NCBI GenBank assembly: GCA_963520375.1
Contig: CAUQQF010000002.1
Coordinates: forward strand, 89,087 to 153,086
Direction: 5' to 3'
Length of the DNA stretch: 64,000 nucleotides
DNA from: JABCPE02 sp963520375
GTDB lineage: Bacteria; Bacteroidota; Bacteroidia; Flavobacteriales; Weeksellaceae
Notes under the pieces: model-generated
What the model was told of the DNA's origin: nothing
Seen by the model: the letters and a program-made list of their open reading frames with translations, nothing else
The model's database searches: none
Made by a program: the position numbers and the translations under genes
Shown: positions 34,839 through 43,346 of the stretch, piece after piece
How the letters are laid out: the number at the start of each line of letters is the position of its first letter
Numbering within the stretch: position 1 is the stretch's first letter

Positions 34839-35580
34839 ACATTTTTTTTATCGATAGGTTCATTATTTTATAAATATCTCTCTGTTCATTGTTTTCTAAG
34901 AGAGTTTCATGCATTTGCAATATTTTTTGGTCGTTCCTTCTGGCAGGCCCTGTCTGGGCATCTTTTGGGTTGATGAAATGGATTTTATCAACGGTTTCTT
35001 CTATCAGCGGAAGAAAATACTCAAAAGGAATGTCTTGGCTGTCAGAAATTTCTTTTGCTCTGGCAAAGAGATGATTGATAAAATTACAAGAAAAAACAGC
35101 CGTGAGATGGATATATTTTCTTTTTTCATCATCTACGAGCATGGCTTTTGAAGAAATTTTTTTGGCTAAATTCATCAAAATTTCCTTGTCGTTTTCATTT
35201 TCAGCATCGATGAAAAATGGAATTTTAGAATAGTCCAGTTTTTTCTCCTTTGAAAAAGTCTGCAAAGGATAGAAACTTGCCTTTCGGTATTCTCCAGCCA
35301 GAATTTCCATTCGGGTAGAGCCAGAAGTGTGGGCTACGAGGCAGTTTTTGTCCGTGATGATTTTGGAAACTTCACCGATGGCATCATCTTTCACCGCGAT
35401 AATATATAAATCCGCAGGTTCTAAACACTCCGTAGAATACGAAATCCCAAGCTCGGAGGAGATTTTCTCCAAACTTGCCTCATCCCTGCCGAAAAGCTGT
35501 TTTACAGGAATTTGGTTTTCCATAAAAGCTTTCGCCAGATGATAGGCAACATTCCCAGAACCGATAATAACTATTTGCAT
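34828..35580 (-). CDS. Rossmann-fold protein with DUF2520
   Basis: 250 residues. The N-terminal dinucleotide-binding motif IIGSGNVAYHLAKAF begins at residue 4, and the AVKDDAIGEV and HTSGSTRMEIL segments are typical of this family, whose C-terminal all-helical part is annotated DUF2520. These proteins resemble 6-phosphogluconate/F420-dependent NADP oxidoreductases in fold, but have no established reaction. It is the first gene of a minus-strand run (DUF2520, kdsC, maf), with short or negative spacing. Whether its product acts with KdsC in Kdo or sugar metabolism is speculation. Confidence 0.85.
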   Translation of the reverse strand: MQIVIIGSGNVAYHLAKAFMENQIPVKQLFGRDEASLEKISSELGISYSTECLEPADLYIIAVKDDAIGEVSKIITDKNCLVAHTSGSTRMEILAGEYRKASFYPLQTFSKEKKLDYSKIPFFIDAENENDKEILMNLAKKISSKAMLVDDEKRKYIHLTAVFSCNFINHLFARAKEISDSQDIPFEYFLPLIEETVDKIHFINPKDAQTGPARRNDQKILQMHETLLENNEQRDIYKIMNLSIKKMYEL

Positions 35581-35601
35581 TCCACAAAAATAAGAGAAAA
35601 T

Positions 35602-35635
35602 TTTGTGAAAAGATTGTTTTTAAGAAATATCTTTG
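35602..35635 (+). promoter_or_regulatory. Promoter of small lipoprotein gene at 35671
   Basis: TTTG (35602-35605) and TATCTTTG (35628-35635), spaced 22 nt, 35 nt before the start. It lies in the divergent gap with the DUF2520 gene. Confidence 0.5.
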
Positions 35636-35670
35636 TAAGGTTGAATAAAATAAGTGAAATAATCTGAAAA

Positions 35671-36147
35671 ATGAGAAAAATGCTATTGTTTTTTATATGT
35701 ATGTCTTGTATTAAGCCAAATAAAACCGAAAATAACATATATACGGACACAAAAGAGCTTGAAAAATATATAAATCTTCCTGTTGCCATTCAAAAAGTAG
35801 AATATGAAATATCCAAAACGAAACTTGGGGAACTCAGCCAAGATTGCAGCCAAATCATTGAAATATATGCAGTAATAAAATTTTCAAACCAAGATTATAA
35901 AGCAATTTTCAAATCTGCTAATAAGAAGCATAACTTCCCTTTAATAGTGAAAAAAGAAAATTGTAGAGATTGGTATCCTCCTTATGTGAAGAAATATTTT
36001 GTGAAAGATAGCAACGAATTATTCAAAATAAATTCTGCTGTTTATGAAGAAAATAATTTTTTAAAAGAAAATACAAAAGGAAACCTTATATTTTTCCCTG
36101 TTGAAAATAATACGATCTGCTGTATTGCATCTATTTGTGAAAAATAA
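35671..36147 (+). CDS. Small putative lipoprotein, unknown function
   Basis: 158 residues from the ATG at 35671; an in-frame ATG at 35680 gives an equally good signal peptide. A very short hydrophobic stretch (LLFFICMSC) with Cys at 13 could be a lipobox, but it is shorter than normal, so lipidation is uncertain. The rest is lysine-rich with no recognised domain. There are several Cys (CSQ, NCRDW, TICCIASICEK). AT-rich like the other accessory genes. The next gene begins 30 nt downstream and is likely cotranscribed. Confidence 0.6.
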   Translation: MRKMLLFFICMSCIKPNKTENNIYTDTKELEKYINLPVAIQKVEYEISKTKLGELSQDCSQIIEIYAVIKFSNQDYKAIFKSANKKHNFPLIVKKENCRDWYPPYVKKYFVKDSNELFKINSAVYEENNFLKENTKGNLIFFPVENNTICCIASICEK

Positions 36148-36176
36148 ATTCTAATATTGTATAATCCTAAAAAGCA

Positions 36177-36794
36177 ATGAGAACAACAGAATTAAACAAA
36201 ATTATAAAGGAAATAAAATTCACAGATAAGTTTATTAAAAAAGGAAGATTGGCTTACTACATAATAAAAGATAAGTCTGGAGCAGCTATTTTAATAGGAT
36301 TTTATTTAGATTCATCAGTAGACAAAGACGCTTTTTTCTTACAATACTTTGTCCAGTGTTTATATGTTCCGTTTTCAACATATAATTTCAGTTTAGGTGA
36401 GAGAATAGGAAATCATTGGAAAAAAGAAGAAATAAATGACATAAATTTATCTTTACAGAATTTCAAAAAATTCAACTTTCTAAACTCTTTTGAGGATATT
36501 ATACCCTATATATTAAATAATTCTTACTGTGGGCATAAAATAGGAAGAGATGAATATTTAGCATATACATATTTTATACTTGGGAAATATTCTGAAGCAT
36601 TACAATATATAGAAAAAATAACAGCATTAAAAAAGCATGAAAATGCAGAGTGGTTCAAAAAAGCTATTCAAAGAGCTGAACTAATAAAAGAGTATATTAT
36701 AAAAAATGATTATGATAGTGGTATTTACCAGCTTTTAAAATGGCAAAATGAAACAATAACAGCCCTAAAACAACCGAAACTTCTCCTTGTTTAA
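36177..36794 (+). CDS. Uncharacterised cytoplasmic protein (possibly DUF4304-like)
   Basis: 205 residues, no signal peptide or membrane helix. The first half (FTDKFIKKGRLAYYI, LIGFYLDSSVDKDAFFLQYFVQ, GERIG) faintly recalls DUF4304 proteins, which have an F.KxGxxFY opening and a central iNIQ-type strand. The second half is helical (YFILGKYSEALQYIEKI). I do not assign a function. Its stop codon overlaps the stop codon of convergent Smr-like gene 36791-37285 inside the palindrome GTTTAAAC, and no terminator separates them, so read-through could produce antisense RNA. Confidence 0.6.
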   Translation: MRTTELNKIIKEIKFTDKFIKKGRLAYYIIKDKSGAAILIGFYLDSSVDKDAFFLQYFVQCLYVPFSTYNFSLGERIGNHWKKEEINDINLSLQNFKKFNFLNSFEDIIPYILNNSYCGHKIGRDEYLAYTYFILGKYSEALQYIEKITALKKHENAEWFKKAIQRAELIKEYIIKNDYDSGIYQLLKWQNETITALKQPKLLLV

Positions 36795-37285
36795 ACAAAT
36801 ACCACCTCCACCGAAGCAGACTGATGCTTGAAGAATTCATTTTCCTCAAATTCTATCCCTGCATAGCCTCGCAGCACTTCATAGACCAGCTCTTGCAGAA
36901 CGCCTTCGCCGAGTCCGTGGATGACTTCCAGCCGTTTTATTTTATTTGCTTTGCAGAAGTCCAAAACCTCTATTAGTCGCTCTTTTTGGATGAAAAGCCG
37001 TTCCCAAGAGTCATATTCATTAGGGTTTTTCACTAATTGATCAAAGTGAAGGTCTATTTTCATCGCGCTTTTTTGATGCTTTTGAGAAATATTTTTTTTT
37101 GTTTCTTCTTTTTTGCTCAAAGGAACTTCATCATAAATCAAGTTTCCGCGCAAAACAAGCTGAACCAAAGGATATTCGTGCCGAAAACCATGCAAATCCT
37201 CAAAAACCGCTGTTTTATCCTTTACCGAGACCAATGTTCCTTCCAAATCCTCATCAATCACCGAAACTTTATCGCCTATTTTCAT
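36791..37285 (-). CDS. DUF2027/Smr-domain protein
   Basis: 164 residues. The first 65 or so residues form a small beta domain (IGDKVSVIDEDLEGTLVSV), the DUF2027-type module found in Bacteroidota. From residue 75 there is an Smr domain with DLHFDQL (conserved DLH) and HGLGEGVL (HGxGxGxL). Free-standing Smr domains can nick nucleic acids and act in ribosome rescue or quality control, while MutS2-linked ones act on DNA. The role here is unknown. It is separated by 4 nt from the upstream YfcE-like gene, probably one transcript. Confidence 0.82.
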   Translation of the reverse strand: MKIGDKVSVIDEDLEGTLVSVKDKTAVFEDLHGFRHEYPLVQLVLRGNLIYDEVPLSKKEETKKNISQKHQKSAMKIDLHFDQLVKNPNEYDSWERLFIQKERLIEVLDFCKANKIKRLEVIHGLGEGVLQELVYEVLRGYAGIEFEENEFFKHQSASVEVVFV

Positions 37286-37289
37286 AATT

Positions 37290-37784
37290 TTATCTTGTGC
37301 CGAGTTCTATTACTTCCAAATCTTTTATCTCCTGCCCATCAATCACGAATCTCATCATCGTTCTTACCTTGTGCCAGCCCACATTTCCACACGCGCCAGG
37401 GTTGAGGTGCAGCAGTCCCAAATCTTGGTCAAACATAACTTTCAAAATATGAGAATGCCCAGAGATAAAGAGTTTCGGTGGGCGCTGGAGCAGTTCTGCT
37501 TTGATGTTGGGAGCGTATTTTTTAGGATAACCGCCGATGTGCGTCATCAGAACTTCCACTTCCTCGCAGGTAAATCTCAGTATTTCGGGAAATTGTTTCC
37601 GTATTCCTATGTCATCTATGTTCCCGAAAACACCTTTCATAGGCTTTACCGCGCTGAGGCTGTCTATTACTTCCTGATTTCCAAAATCTCCCGCATGCCA
37701 GACCTCATCCGCCTGTGAGGCGTATTCCAAAATACGATTATCCATATAAGAATGCGTGTCCGAGAGAAGTAATATTTTTTTCAT
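37290..37784 (-). CDS. YfcE-family metallophosphoesterase
   Basis: 164 residues with start MKKILLLSDTHS at 37784 (an upstream ATG at 37811 adds 9 residues before the conserved first strand and is not favoured). Metal-binding motifs are LSDTHSYMD, HAGDFG, GNID, MTHIG, SGHSHILK and LNPGACG, in order for calcineurin-like YfcE phosphodiesterases. Enzymes of this family hydrolyse artificial phosphodiesters and possibly 2',3'-cAMP; the in vivo substrate is unknown. Divergent from truA. Confidence 0.88.
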   Translation of the reverse strand: MKKILLLSDTHSYMDNRILEYASQADEVWHAGDFGNQEVIDSLSAVKPMKGVFGNIDDIGIRKQFPEILRFTCEEVEVLMTHIGGYPKKYAPNIKAELLQRPPKLFISGHSHILKVMFDQDLGLLHLNPGACGNVGWHKVRTMMRFVIDGQEIKDLEVIELGTR

Positions 37785-37855
37785 TGCTAAATGACCACCA
37801 AAACGGGGCAAATGTAATAGAAATTTACGATTTTTGCAGTCTTAAATTGCAAATT

Positions 37856-38596
37856 ATGCGGTATTTTATAGAATTTTCCTACAATGGAGCTCATTTCTTT
37901 GGTTATCAAATTCAGCCAAAACAAATATCCGTGCAGGAAGTTTTGGAAAAAGCCCTCTCTACTCTATTGAGAGAAGATATAAAAACCACAGGCGCAGGGC
38001 GTACCGATACGGGCGTACATGCACGAAAGATATTTGCCCACTTTGATACGCAGCAGCCCATCAGCGCGGATTTAGTGAAGAGGCTGAATGCTTTTCTCCC
38101 GCCGAGCATCGCCATTAAGAGAATTTTTCAGGTTGAAGAAGAAATGCACGCGAGATTTAGCGCTGTTTATAGAACTTATGAATACCATATTTCATTAGAA
38201 AAAGACCCTTTCACAGAGGCTTTTTCGTGGCAAATGTGGAGACAAAAATTAGATGTAGAAAAAATGAACGAAGCGTGTAAAATCCTCTTTGAATATGAAG
38301 ATTTTACCAGTTTTTCTAAACTGCACACGGATGTAAAAACCAATAATTGTAAAATCTATCACGCTCAATGGAACCAAAAAGGCAGCAGCCTTGTTTTTAC
38401 GATTTCAGCTAATCGTTTTTTAAGAAATATGGTCAGAGCTATCGTGGGAACATTGGTAGAAGTAGGTTTAGGAAAAATAAAACCAGAGGATCTGCATGAC
38501 ATCATCCAAGCCAAATACCGCAATAAAGCAGGCGCATCTGCTCCCGCGCACGGACTCTATCTCGTAGATGTGGGATACAAAGAAATCGATAAATAG
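37856..38596 (+). CDS. truA: tRNA pseudouridine synthase TruA
   Basis: 246 residues, starting MRYFIEFSYNG. The open frame extends upstream to 37715, but that segment overlaps the YfcE gene and does not resemble TruA. The catalytic Asp is D51 in GAGRTDTGVHA. RFLRNMVRAIVGTL is the C-terminal family motif. TruA converts U38-U40 of the anticodon arm of many tRNAs to pseudouridine. Followed 35 nt later by the GH3-family gene, perhaps from a promoter near 38619. Confidence 0.95.
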   Translation: MRYFIEFSYNGAHFFGYQIQPKQISVQEVLEKALSTLLREDIKTTGAGRTDTGVHARKIFAHFDTQQPISADLVKRLNAFLPPSIAIKRIFQVEEEMHARFSAVYRTYEYHISLEKDPFTEAFSWQMWRQKLDVEKMNEACKILFEYEDFTSFSKLHTDVKTNNCKIYHAQWNQKGSSLVFTISANRFLRNMVRAIVGTLVEVGLGKIKPEDLHDIIQAKYRNKAGASAPAHGLYLVDVGYKEIDK

Positions 38597-38631
38597 GGCA
38601 GAAATTTTAAAATATTCTTACCTTTGTCACT

Positions 38632-40149
38632 ATGGCATTTAATTCTATTTTAAATAAAATATTTAATCTTTTCATTCTCAGAAGGATGAAAGGAATCAAC
38701 CAGTTTATCGAGTATCCTATTGAGACTCAGCAGAGAGTTTTGTTTTCCCTGCTTTCCCAAGCGAAAAATACGGAATATGGGAAACTTCATCACTTTGAAG
38801 AAATTAAGTCTTATGAGGATTTCAATAAGCAGGTTCCTATTGTGTCATACGAGGATTTTGAACCTTTTATAGAGAAGGCGAGGCAGGGAAATCCTGATGT
38901 TTTTTGGCCTGGGAAAATAAAACATTTCGCGAAATCATCTGGAACGACCAATGCAAAGAGTAAATTTATCCCAATTTCAGATGAAAGCCTCCAAAACTGC
39001 CACTATAAGGCAGGGAAAGACCTTTTGGCGATTTATATTAACAATCACAGAGACAGTAATTTATTTAAATTTAAAAATCTAAGACTGGGCGGAAGTGCCG
39101 AACTTTATGAAAGTTTTGGAACGAAATTCGGCGATTTATCAGCGATTTTGATAGAAAATCTACCCTTTTGGGTAGAGAGAACCACCACGCCGAGTAGGGA
39201 AGTTTCCCTCATGTCCGAATGGGAAACCAAATTGAAAGCCATAGTTTCAGAAGTAAAAAACAAAGATGTGGGAAGCCTCACGGGAGTTCCCAGCTGGATG
39301 ATGGTGCTTCTACAAAGGGTTTTGAAAGACACAGGAAAGAAATCCATTTCCGAAGTCTGGCCAAATCTGGAAGTGTTTTTCCATGGCGGAATTAGTTTTG
39401 TGCCGTACAGAGAGCAGTATAAACAGTTGATAGGTAAGGATATCCGCTATTATGAAATCTATAATGCCTCGGAAGGATTTTTTGGAATTCAAGACCGATT
39501 TGGCAGCGATGAAATGCTTCTCATGCTGGATTATGGTATTTTCTATGAATTTATCCCAATGGATACTTTTGGGACAGAAAATGCAAAAGCGGTTTCGCTG
39601 GAAAATGTAGAGTTAGGGAAAAATTATGCAGTCGTTATCACCACTAATGGAGGGCTTTGGCGTTATTTGATAGGCGATACGATAAGATTCACAGATTTGA
39701 AGCCGTTTAGGTTTAAAATTTCGGGAAGAACCAAACATTATATCAATGCATTTGGCGAAGAGTTGATGATAGACAATGTGGAAACAGCCCTCTCTAAGGC
39801 TTGCCAAGAAACCCATGCGAAAATCACGGATTACACAGGTGCGCCAGTCTATATGAAAGATGGCGAATCTGGCAGCCACGAATGGATGATAGAGTTTTCC
39901 ACAGAACCGAATGATTTTGGGCGTTTTTCTGAAATCTTTGATGAAACGCTGAAATCTCTAAACTCTGATTATGAGGCAAAAAGATACAATAACATGACCC
40001 TGAAACCGCCGATTATCCATAAAGCGAGAACTAATCTTTTCTATGACTGGATGGCATCTCGTGGGAAGCTGGGCGGACAGAATAAAGTCCCGCGCCTCAG
40101 TAATGACAGACAATACATAGAACCTCTTTTGGAAGAGAATAAAAAATAA
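38632..40149 (+). CDS. GH3 auxin-responsive family-like acyl-adenylating enzyme
   Basis: 505 residues. The GH3 family belongs to the ANL adenylate-forming superfamily; the P-loop-like motif is SSGTTNAKSKFIP (near residue 103), with the adenine-binding region around YNASEGFFG (about 277-285). In plants, GH3 enzymes conjugate amino acids to jasmonate or auxin, whereas bacterial members are widely distributed and generally uncharacterised. An acyl-AMP ligase reaction is inferred only. The -7-like TACCTTTG at 38619-38626 is 5 nt from the start codon. Followed by a strong terminator. Confidence 0.85.
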   Translation: MAFNSILNKIFNLFILRRMKGINQFIEYPIETQQRVLFSLLSQAKNTEYGKLHHFEEIKSYEDFNKQVPIVSYEDFEPFIEKARQGNPDVFWPGKIKHFAKSSGTTNAKSKFIPISDESLQNCHYKAGKDLLAIYINNHRDSNLFKFKNLRLGGSAELYESFGTKFGDLSAILIENLPFWVERTTTPSREVSLMSEWETKLKAIVSEVKNKDVGSLTGVPSWMMVLLQRVLKDTGKKSISEVWPNLEVFFHGGISFVPYREQYKQLIGKDIRYYEIYNASEGFFGIQDRFGSDEMLLMLDYGIFYEFIPMDTFGTENAKAVSLENVELGKNYAVVITTNGGLWRYLIGDTIRFTDLKPFRFKISGRTKHYINAFGEELMIDNVETALSKACQETHAKITDYTGAPVYMKDGESGSHEWMIEFSTEPNDFGRFSEIFDETLKSLNSDYEAKRYNNMTLKPPIIHKARTNLFYDWMASRGKLGGQNKVPRLSNDRQYIEPLLEENKK

Positions 40150-40174
40150 AAACTCCTTTTAAAAGGAGTTTTTT
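40148..40174. terminator. Terminator after GH3-family gene
   Basis: AAAACTCCTTTT / AAAAGGAGTTTT forms a perfect self-complementary stem followed by T's. The 200 nt after it, up to the sigma factor gene, show no clear feature. Confidence 0.85.
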
Positions 40175-40355
40175 GTTAATTTTTGAAGGCAATAAAATCT
40201 ATCTTGTTTAAACTAATTGCACTGATACTTTTAGAAAAATTCAGAATAAAATCTATGGTTTTCTTTTTGGGCATAAGTACAATTTTAGCAAAATTGTAGT
40301 TTTTTTTCATTAGTGAGATATTTTTATTTCTCGAACGAAAAAAAACTGTTAATTA

Positions 40356-40943
40356 TTATGATGTTAAAATAATTTTATTTTCTGCAATTATTTTTCTAAT
40401 GTTCATCAAGGCGTAGCGCATTCTGCCAAGAGTAGTATTGATACTTGTATTTGTCAGCTCTGCTATCTCTTTGAATGTCAGTTCATCATAGAAACGCATT
40501 TTGATGATTTCCTGCTGATTTTCAGGAAGAAATACGATGATATTTTTTAAATCTTGATGTATCTGACTGAGAATCAGCTGCTCCTCAACATTGAAATCAG
40601 TTTCCTTAATAGTGTCAAAAATAGAAAATTCATCATCCATGTAAGATGTTTCAGACACGGTGATATGTCTGGATTTTGCACGGAAATGGTCTATGATAAG
40701 ATTGGAGGCGATTCTTTTAGCCCAGAGGATGAATTTGTCCTCCTCTGTGTATTTTCCCTCTTTTAGTTTGATGATGATTTTTATAAAAGTATCTTGAAAA
40801 AAATCATTTGCTAGATCTTCATCTTTCACTTTATAAAAAATGAAAGAAAATAAGTCCTGCTGGTGTTTCTGAATTAACTTTTCTAAAGCCTGCTCATCAC
40901 CTTTTTGATATTGTGATATGAGGCAACTGTCAGATATTTTCAT
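40356..40943 (-). CDS. ECF-type sigma-70 factor
   Basis: 195 residues. Region 2 (about 20-85) has LFSFIFYKVKDEDLANDFFQDTF and WAKRIASNLIIDHFRAKSR, and region 4 (about 135-185) ends with the helix-turn-helix LTFKEIAELTNTSINTTLGRMRYAL. A short variable linker joins them. Typical of extracytoplasmic-function sigma factors in Bacteroidota. No anti-sigma factor or TonB-type receptor lies next to it, so a partner is either absent or unlinked. About 160 nt of non-coding sequence precede it. Confidence 0.88.
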   Translation of the reverse strand: MKISDSCLISQYQKGDEQALEKLIQKHQQDLFSFIFYKVKDEDLANDFFQDTFIKIIIKLKEGKYTEEDKFILWAKRIASNLIIDHFRAKSRHITVSETSYMDDEFSIFDTIKETDFNVEEQLILSQIHQDLKNIIVFLPENQQEIIKMRFYDELTFKEIAELTNTSINTTLGRMRYALMNIRKIIAENKIILTS

Positions 40944-41099
40944 AACTCTACATTTTTTACAGAGAAGACGAATCTCCTCCCATTATATCAATTATTGAAA
41001 ATGTAGAATTTTACCTCATGTAATTTAGAATTTTTAATAATCTATATTACAAAGTAAATAAAAATACACTAGAAAAGCAAATTTTTTACTAGAAAAAAA

Positions 41100-41627
41100 T
41101 TATCCTTTAGGTTTGCTTGAGTTCTTGAATGGCTCTGTTGGGATATTAAAAGTAACTCCTAAACGAAATCCCTTTAATTCTTTTCCGTGAAGCGTTTGGT
41201 TCGGATAAGAAAAAGCATATCCGCCAGTAATATCAAATAAACCAAATAAACTAATTCCCAAATAAGGAGCAAAATATTTGGTGGTAGCTTCCACTCCAGC
41301 CATGTAATAATAGGCGTGAGCGACATAGACTTCTTTTCTAGGATTGAATAAGATATCTCCATGGACTTTTGGCATTATTGCAAATTTACCATTTGTAGCG
41401 CCCACCAGAGCAGATGCTCCGACACGAAATGCCACATTATCAGTATCCTTCTGGGTAAATAAAATTTTCCCGCCTACTTCTCCAAAACTTTGATTTTGGT
41501 AAGCGTATCCCGCGCTAATCATTGTATATGAAGTATTCTGAGCATGCGAAAGAGAAAAACTGAATAAAAAAGCAAGGAGCAGACTCCATTTGCTTTTTAG
41601 TATGGATTTAGTAGCTTTCATTTTCAT
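41100..41627 (-). CDS. Predicted outer-membrane protein, unknown
   Basis: 175 residues with a signal peptide ending SHAQ (about residue 30; the second ATG, at 41621, gives a more usual N-terminus). The mature part alternates beta strands: MISAGYAYQNQ, GGKILFTQKD, VAFRVGASALVG, VYVAHAYYYMAGV, YLGISLFGLFDITGGYAF, GFRLGVTFNI. This pattern suggests a small beta-barrel or similar porin-like protein. It overlaps the end of panB by 20 nt, so it is translationally linked, although a common function is unlikely. Confidence 0.7.
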   Translation of the reverse strand: MKMKATKSILKSKWSLLLAFLFSFSLSHAQNTSYTMISAGYAYQNQSFGEVGGKILFTQKDTDNVAFRVGASALVGATNGKFAIMPKVHGDILFNPRKEVYVAHAYYYMAGVEATTKYFAPYLGISLFGLFDITGGYAFSYPNQTLHGKELKGFRLGVTFNIPTEPFKNSSKPKG

Positions 41628-42423
41628 TAGGGAAGTTTTGTTCTTTCACATCTTTTACAAATTGTCCCACAGCTGAGGTGATTTCAGAATAAAGATCAAG
41701 ATATTTTCTTAAAAATTTAGGTTTAAAGCCTTCATTCATTCCCACCATATCTTGATAAACTAAAACCTGCCCATCGCAGTGAACACCCGCTCCGATACCG
41801 ATAGTAGGAATGGAAATGCTCTCTGTAACTTGTTTAGCCAGCTGGCTAGGGATTTTCTCTAAAACCAAAGAAAAACAACCTAAACTCTCTAATAATTTAG
41901 CATCTTCGATTAGTTTTTGGGCTTCGGCATCTTCTTTAGCTCTGAGTTTATAACTTCCGAACTGATTGATACTCTGTGGAGTAAGTCCAAGGTGACCCAT
42001 CACAGGAATTCCTGTATTCACGATTTTTTTGATAGAGTCAGCTACCTCGCTTCCGCCTTCTAGTTTGATGGCGCTCGCTCCAGTTTCTTTCATGATTCGG
42101 ATAGCAGAATCTAGGGCTTTGTCTGGATTACATTGGTAAGAACCAAAAGGCAAATCCACAACCACCAAAGCTCTTTTTATTCCTCTCACCACGCTCTGTG
42201 CATGATAAATCATGTGGTCAAGGGTAATAGGCAGGGTGGTGTCATATCCAGCCATTACATTAGCAGCAGAATCTCCCACCAAAATAGTGTCTATTCCACC
42301 AGCATCCAGCATTCTGGCAGTAGTAAAGTCATAAGCTGTGAGCATGGATATTTTCTCACCATCCTGTTTCATTTTTCGGATGGTTTCTGTGGTTATTTTT
42401 TTTATTTCAGAATGTACAGACAT
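41608..42423 (-). CDS. panB: 3-methyl-2-oxobutanoate hydroxymethyltransferase
   Basis: 271 residues when started at MSVHSEIKK (42423). An in-frame ATG 12 codons upstream gives an unusual leader MYFCLLHLK and lies next to the -7-like element TATTTTTG (minus, 42449-42456), so the later start is preferred. PanB makes ketopantoate from 2-ketoisovalerate and methylene-THF, the first step of pantothenate synthesis. Motifs are MLTAYDFTTARML, VGDSAANVMAGY (metal-binding Asp), GASAIKLEGG and GHLGLTPQS. The catalytic Glu region is LVLEKIP. Confidence 0.95.
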   Translation of the reverse strand: MSVHSEIKKITTETIRKMKQDGEKISMLTAYDFTTARMLDAGGIDTILVGDSAANVMAGYDTTLPITLDHMIYHAQSVVRGIKRALVVVDLPFGSYQCNPDKALDSAIRIMKETGASAIKLEGGSEVADSIKKIVNTGIPVMGHLGLTPQSINQFGSYKLRAKEDAEAQKLIEDAKLLESLGCFSLVLEKIPSQLAKQVTESISIPTIGIGAGVHCDGQVLVYQDMVGMNEGFKPKFLRKYLDLYSEITSAVGQFVKDVKEQNFPNENESY

Positions 42424-42492
42424 AGTTTTTATTTTTAAATGTAAAAGACAAAAATACATAAAAAAATAGGCAAAAGCCTATTTTGTAAAATT

Positions 42493-43209
42493 TTAATTAT
42501 AATCTACATGACCCAGTTTTCTCAATCTATTGTGGTCTAGTATTTTTATATTTCTTCCTTCAACCTCTATCAGCTGATCAGTTTTAAACTCAGAAATAAG
42601 TCTGATGGCGCTTTCTGTAGCGGTTCCTATCAGGTTAGATATTTCTTCTCTTGTTAAAGAAATTTTTATAAAACCTTCTGGATCAGTTCCTAGCTTAAGT
42701 TCCAGTAAAAGAAGAATCTCAGCGAGTCTTTCTCTTACAGTTTTTTGTGCAAGGAGCGTGATGGTGTTAGAATACTCTCCTAATTCACAAGAAATCTTCT
42801 GAAGCATGGCGTAGGACAGCTTTGGATTAGACATAAGCAGCTTATGAAAAATCTCTCCAGAAATGAAAGTTACCTGCACAGGAGACATAGCTTCTGCTGA
42901 TGCACCAAATTCCTCCTCTGAAAGTAGTGAACGATAACCGATGAGGTCACCTTCTTTCGCGAAGCGTAGAATCTGCTGTTTCTTATTAAACCCCATTTTA
43001 TAGAGTTTTATCGCGCCTTTTTGTATGAAAAAAACGCCCTTTGGCATCTCACCTTCAGCGAAAACTAACTTGCCTTTTGGAATAGAGATAACTTTTTTTT
43101 CATCTAAATATCTCTGAAAATCTTCCTCTGAGAGACATTCCTGGAAAGACTTTTCACAGAAAATATTCTGAAAATTATGTTCAATCTCAATGTGATGTTC
43201 TATCAGCAT
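42493..43209 (-). CDS. Crp/Fnr-family transcription regulator
   Basis: 238 residues. The N-terminal cyclic-nucleotide-binding-type beta roll (about 20-130; GKLVFAEGEMPKGVFFIQKGAIKLY) is followed by a dimerisation helix and a winged helix-turn-helix (about 165-225), with recognition helix in SNLIGTATESAIRLISEFK. There is no cysteine cluster typical of FNR, so oxygen sensing by an iron-sulfur cluster is unlikely. Ligand unknown. The gene is preceded by a perfect 7-nt-arm palindrome overlapping its -7 element, suggesting autoregulation (see 43219-43236). Confidence 0.87.
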   Translation of the reverse strand: MLIEHHIEIEHNFQNIFCEKSFQECLSEEDFQRYLDEKKVISIPKGKLVFAEGEMPKGVFFIQKGAIKLYKMGFNKKQQILRFAKEGDLIGYRSLLSEEEFGASAEAMSPVQVTFISGEIFHKLLMSNPKLSYAMLQKISCELGEYSNTITLLAQKTVRERLAEILLLLELKLGTDPEGFIKISLTREEISNLIGTATESAIRLISEFKTDQLIEVEGRNIKILDHNRLRKLGHVDYN

Positions 43210-43218
43210 AATTATATG

Positions 43219-43237
43219 ATATTTGTCAGCAAATATA
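43219..43237 (-). promoter_or_regulatory. Palindrome overlapping -7 element of Crp/Fnr gene
   Basis: ATATTTG (43219-43225) and CAAATAT (43230-43236) are a perfect inverted repeat with a TCAG spacer. Minus-strand TATATTTG (43230-43237) fits the -7 consensus. The repeat length and spacing (7-4-7) could suit a Crp/Fnr dimer site, but it could also be a coincidence of AT-rich DNA. No consensus -33 element is evident. Confidence 0.35.
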
Positions 43238-43346
43238 ACAATTTTTTTTAAACAGCTAAATTTATTTAATTATAGTTTAAAAAAGACCTCCCTAATAGTA
43301 AATAAATGACTAAAATAAAGGAGTTTTGTTTAATTGAAATTTAAAA

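Noticed and set aside
37715..37855. Extended start of truA
   Set aside because: The extra 47 residues overlap the YfcE gene on the other strand and do not resemble TruA, which begins MRYFIEF.
40175..40355. Gene in the gap between the GH3-family gene and sigma factor
   Set aside because: No ORF with start and domain features; only AT-rich sequence after the terminator.
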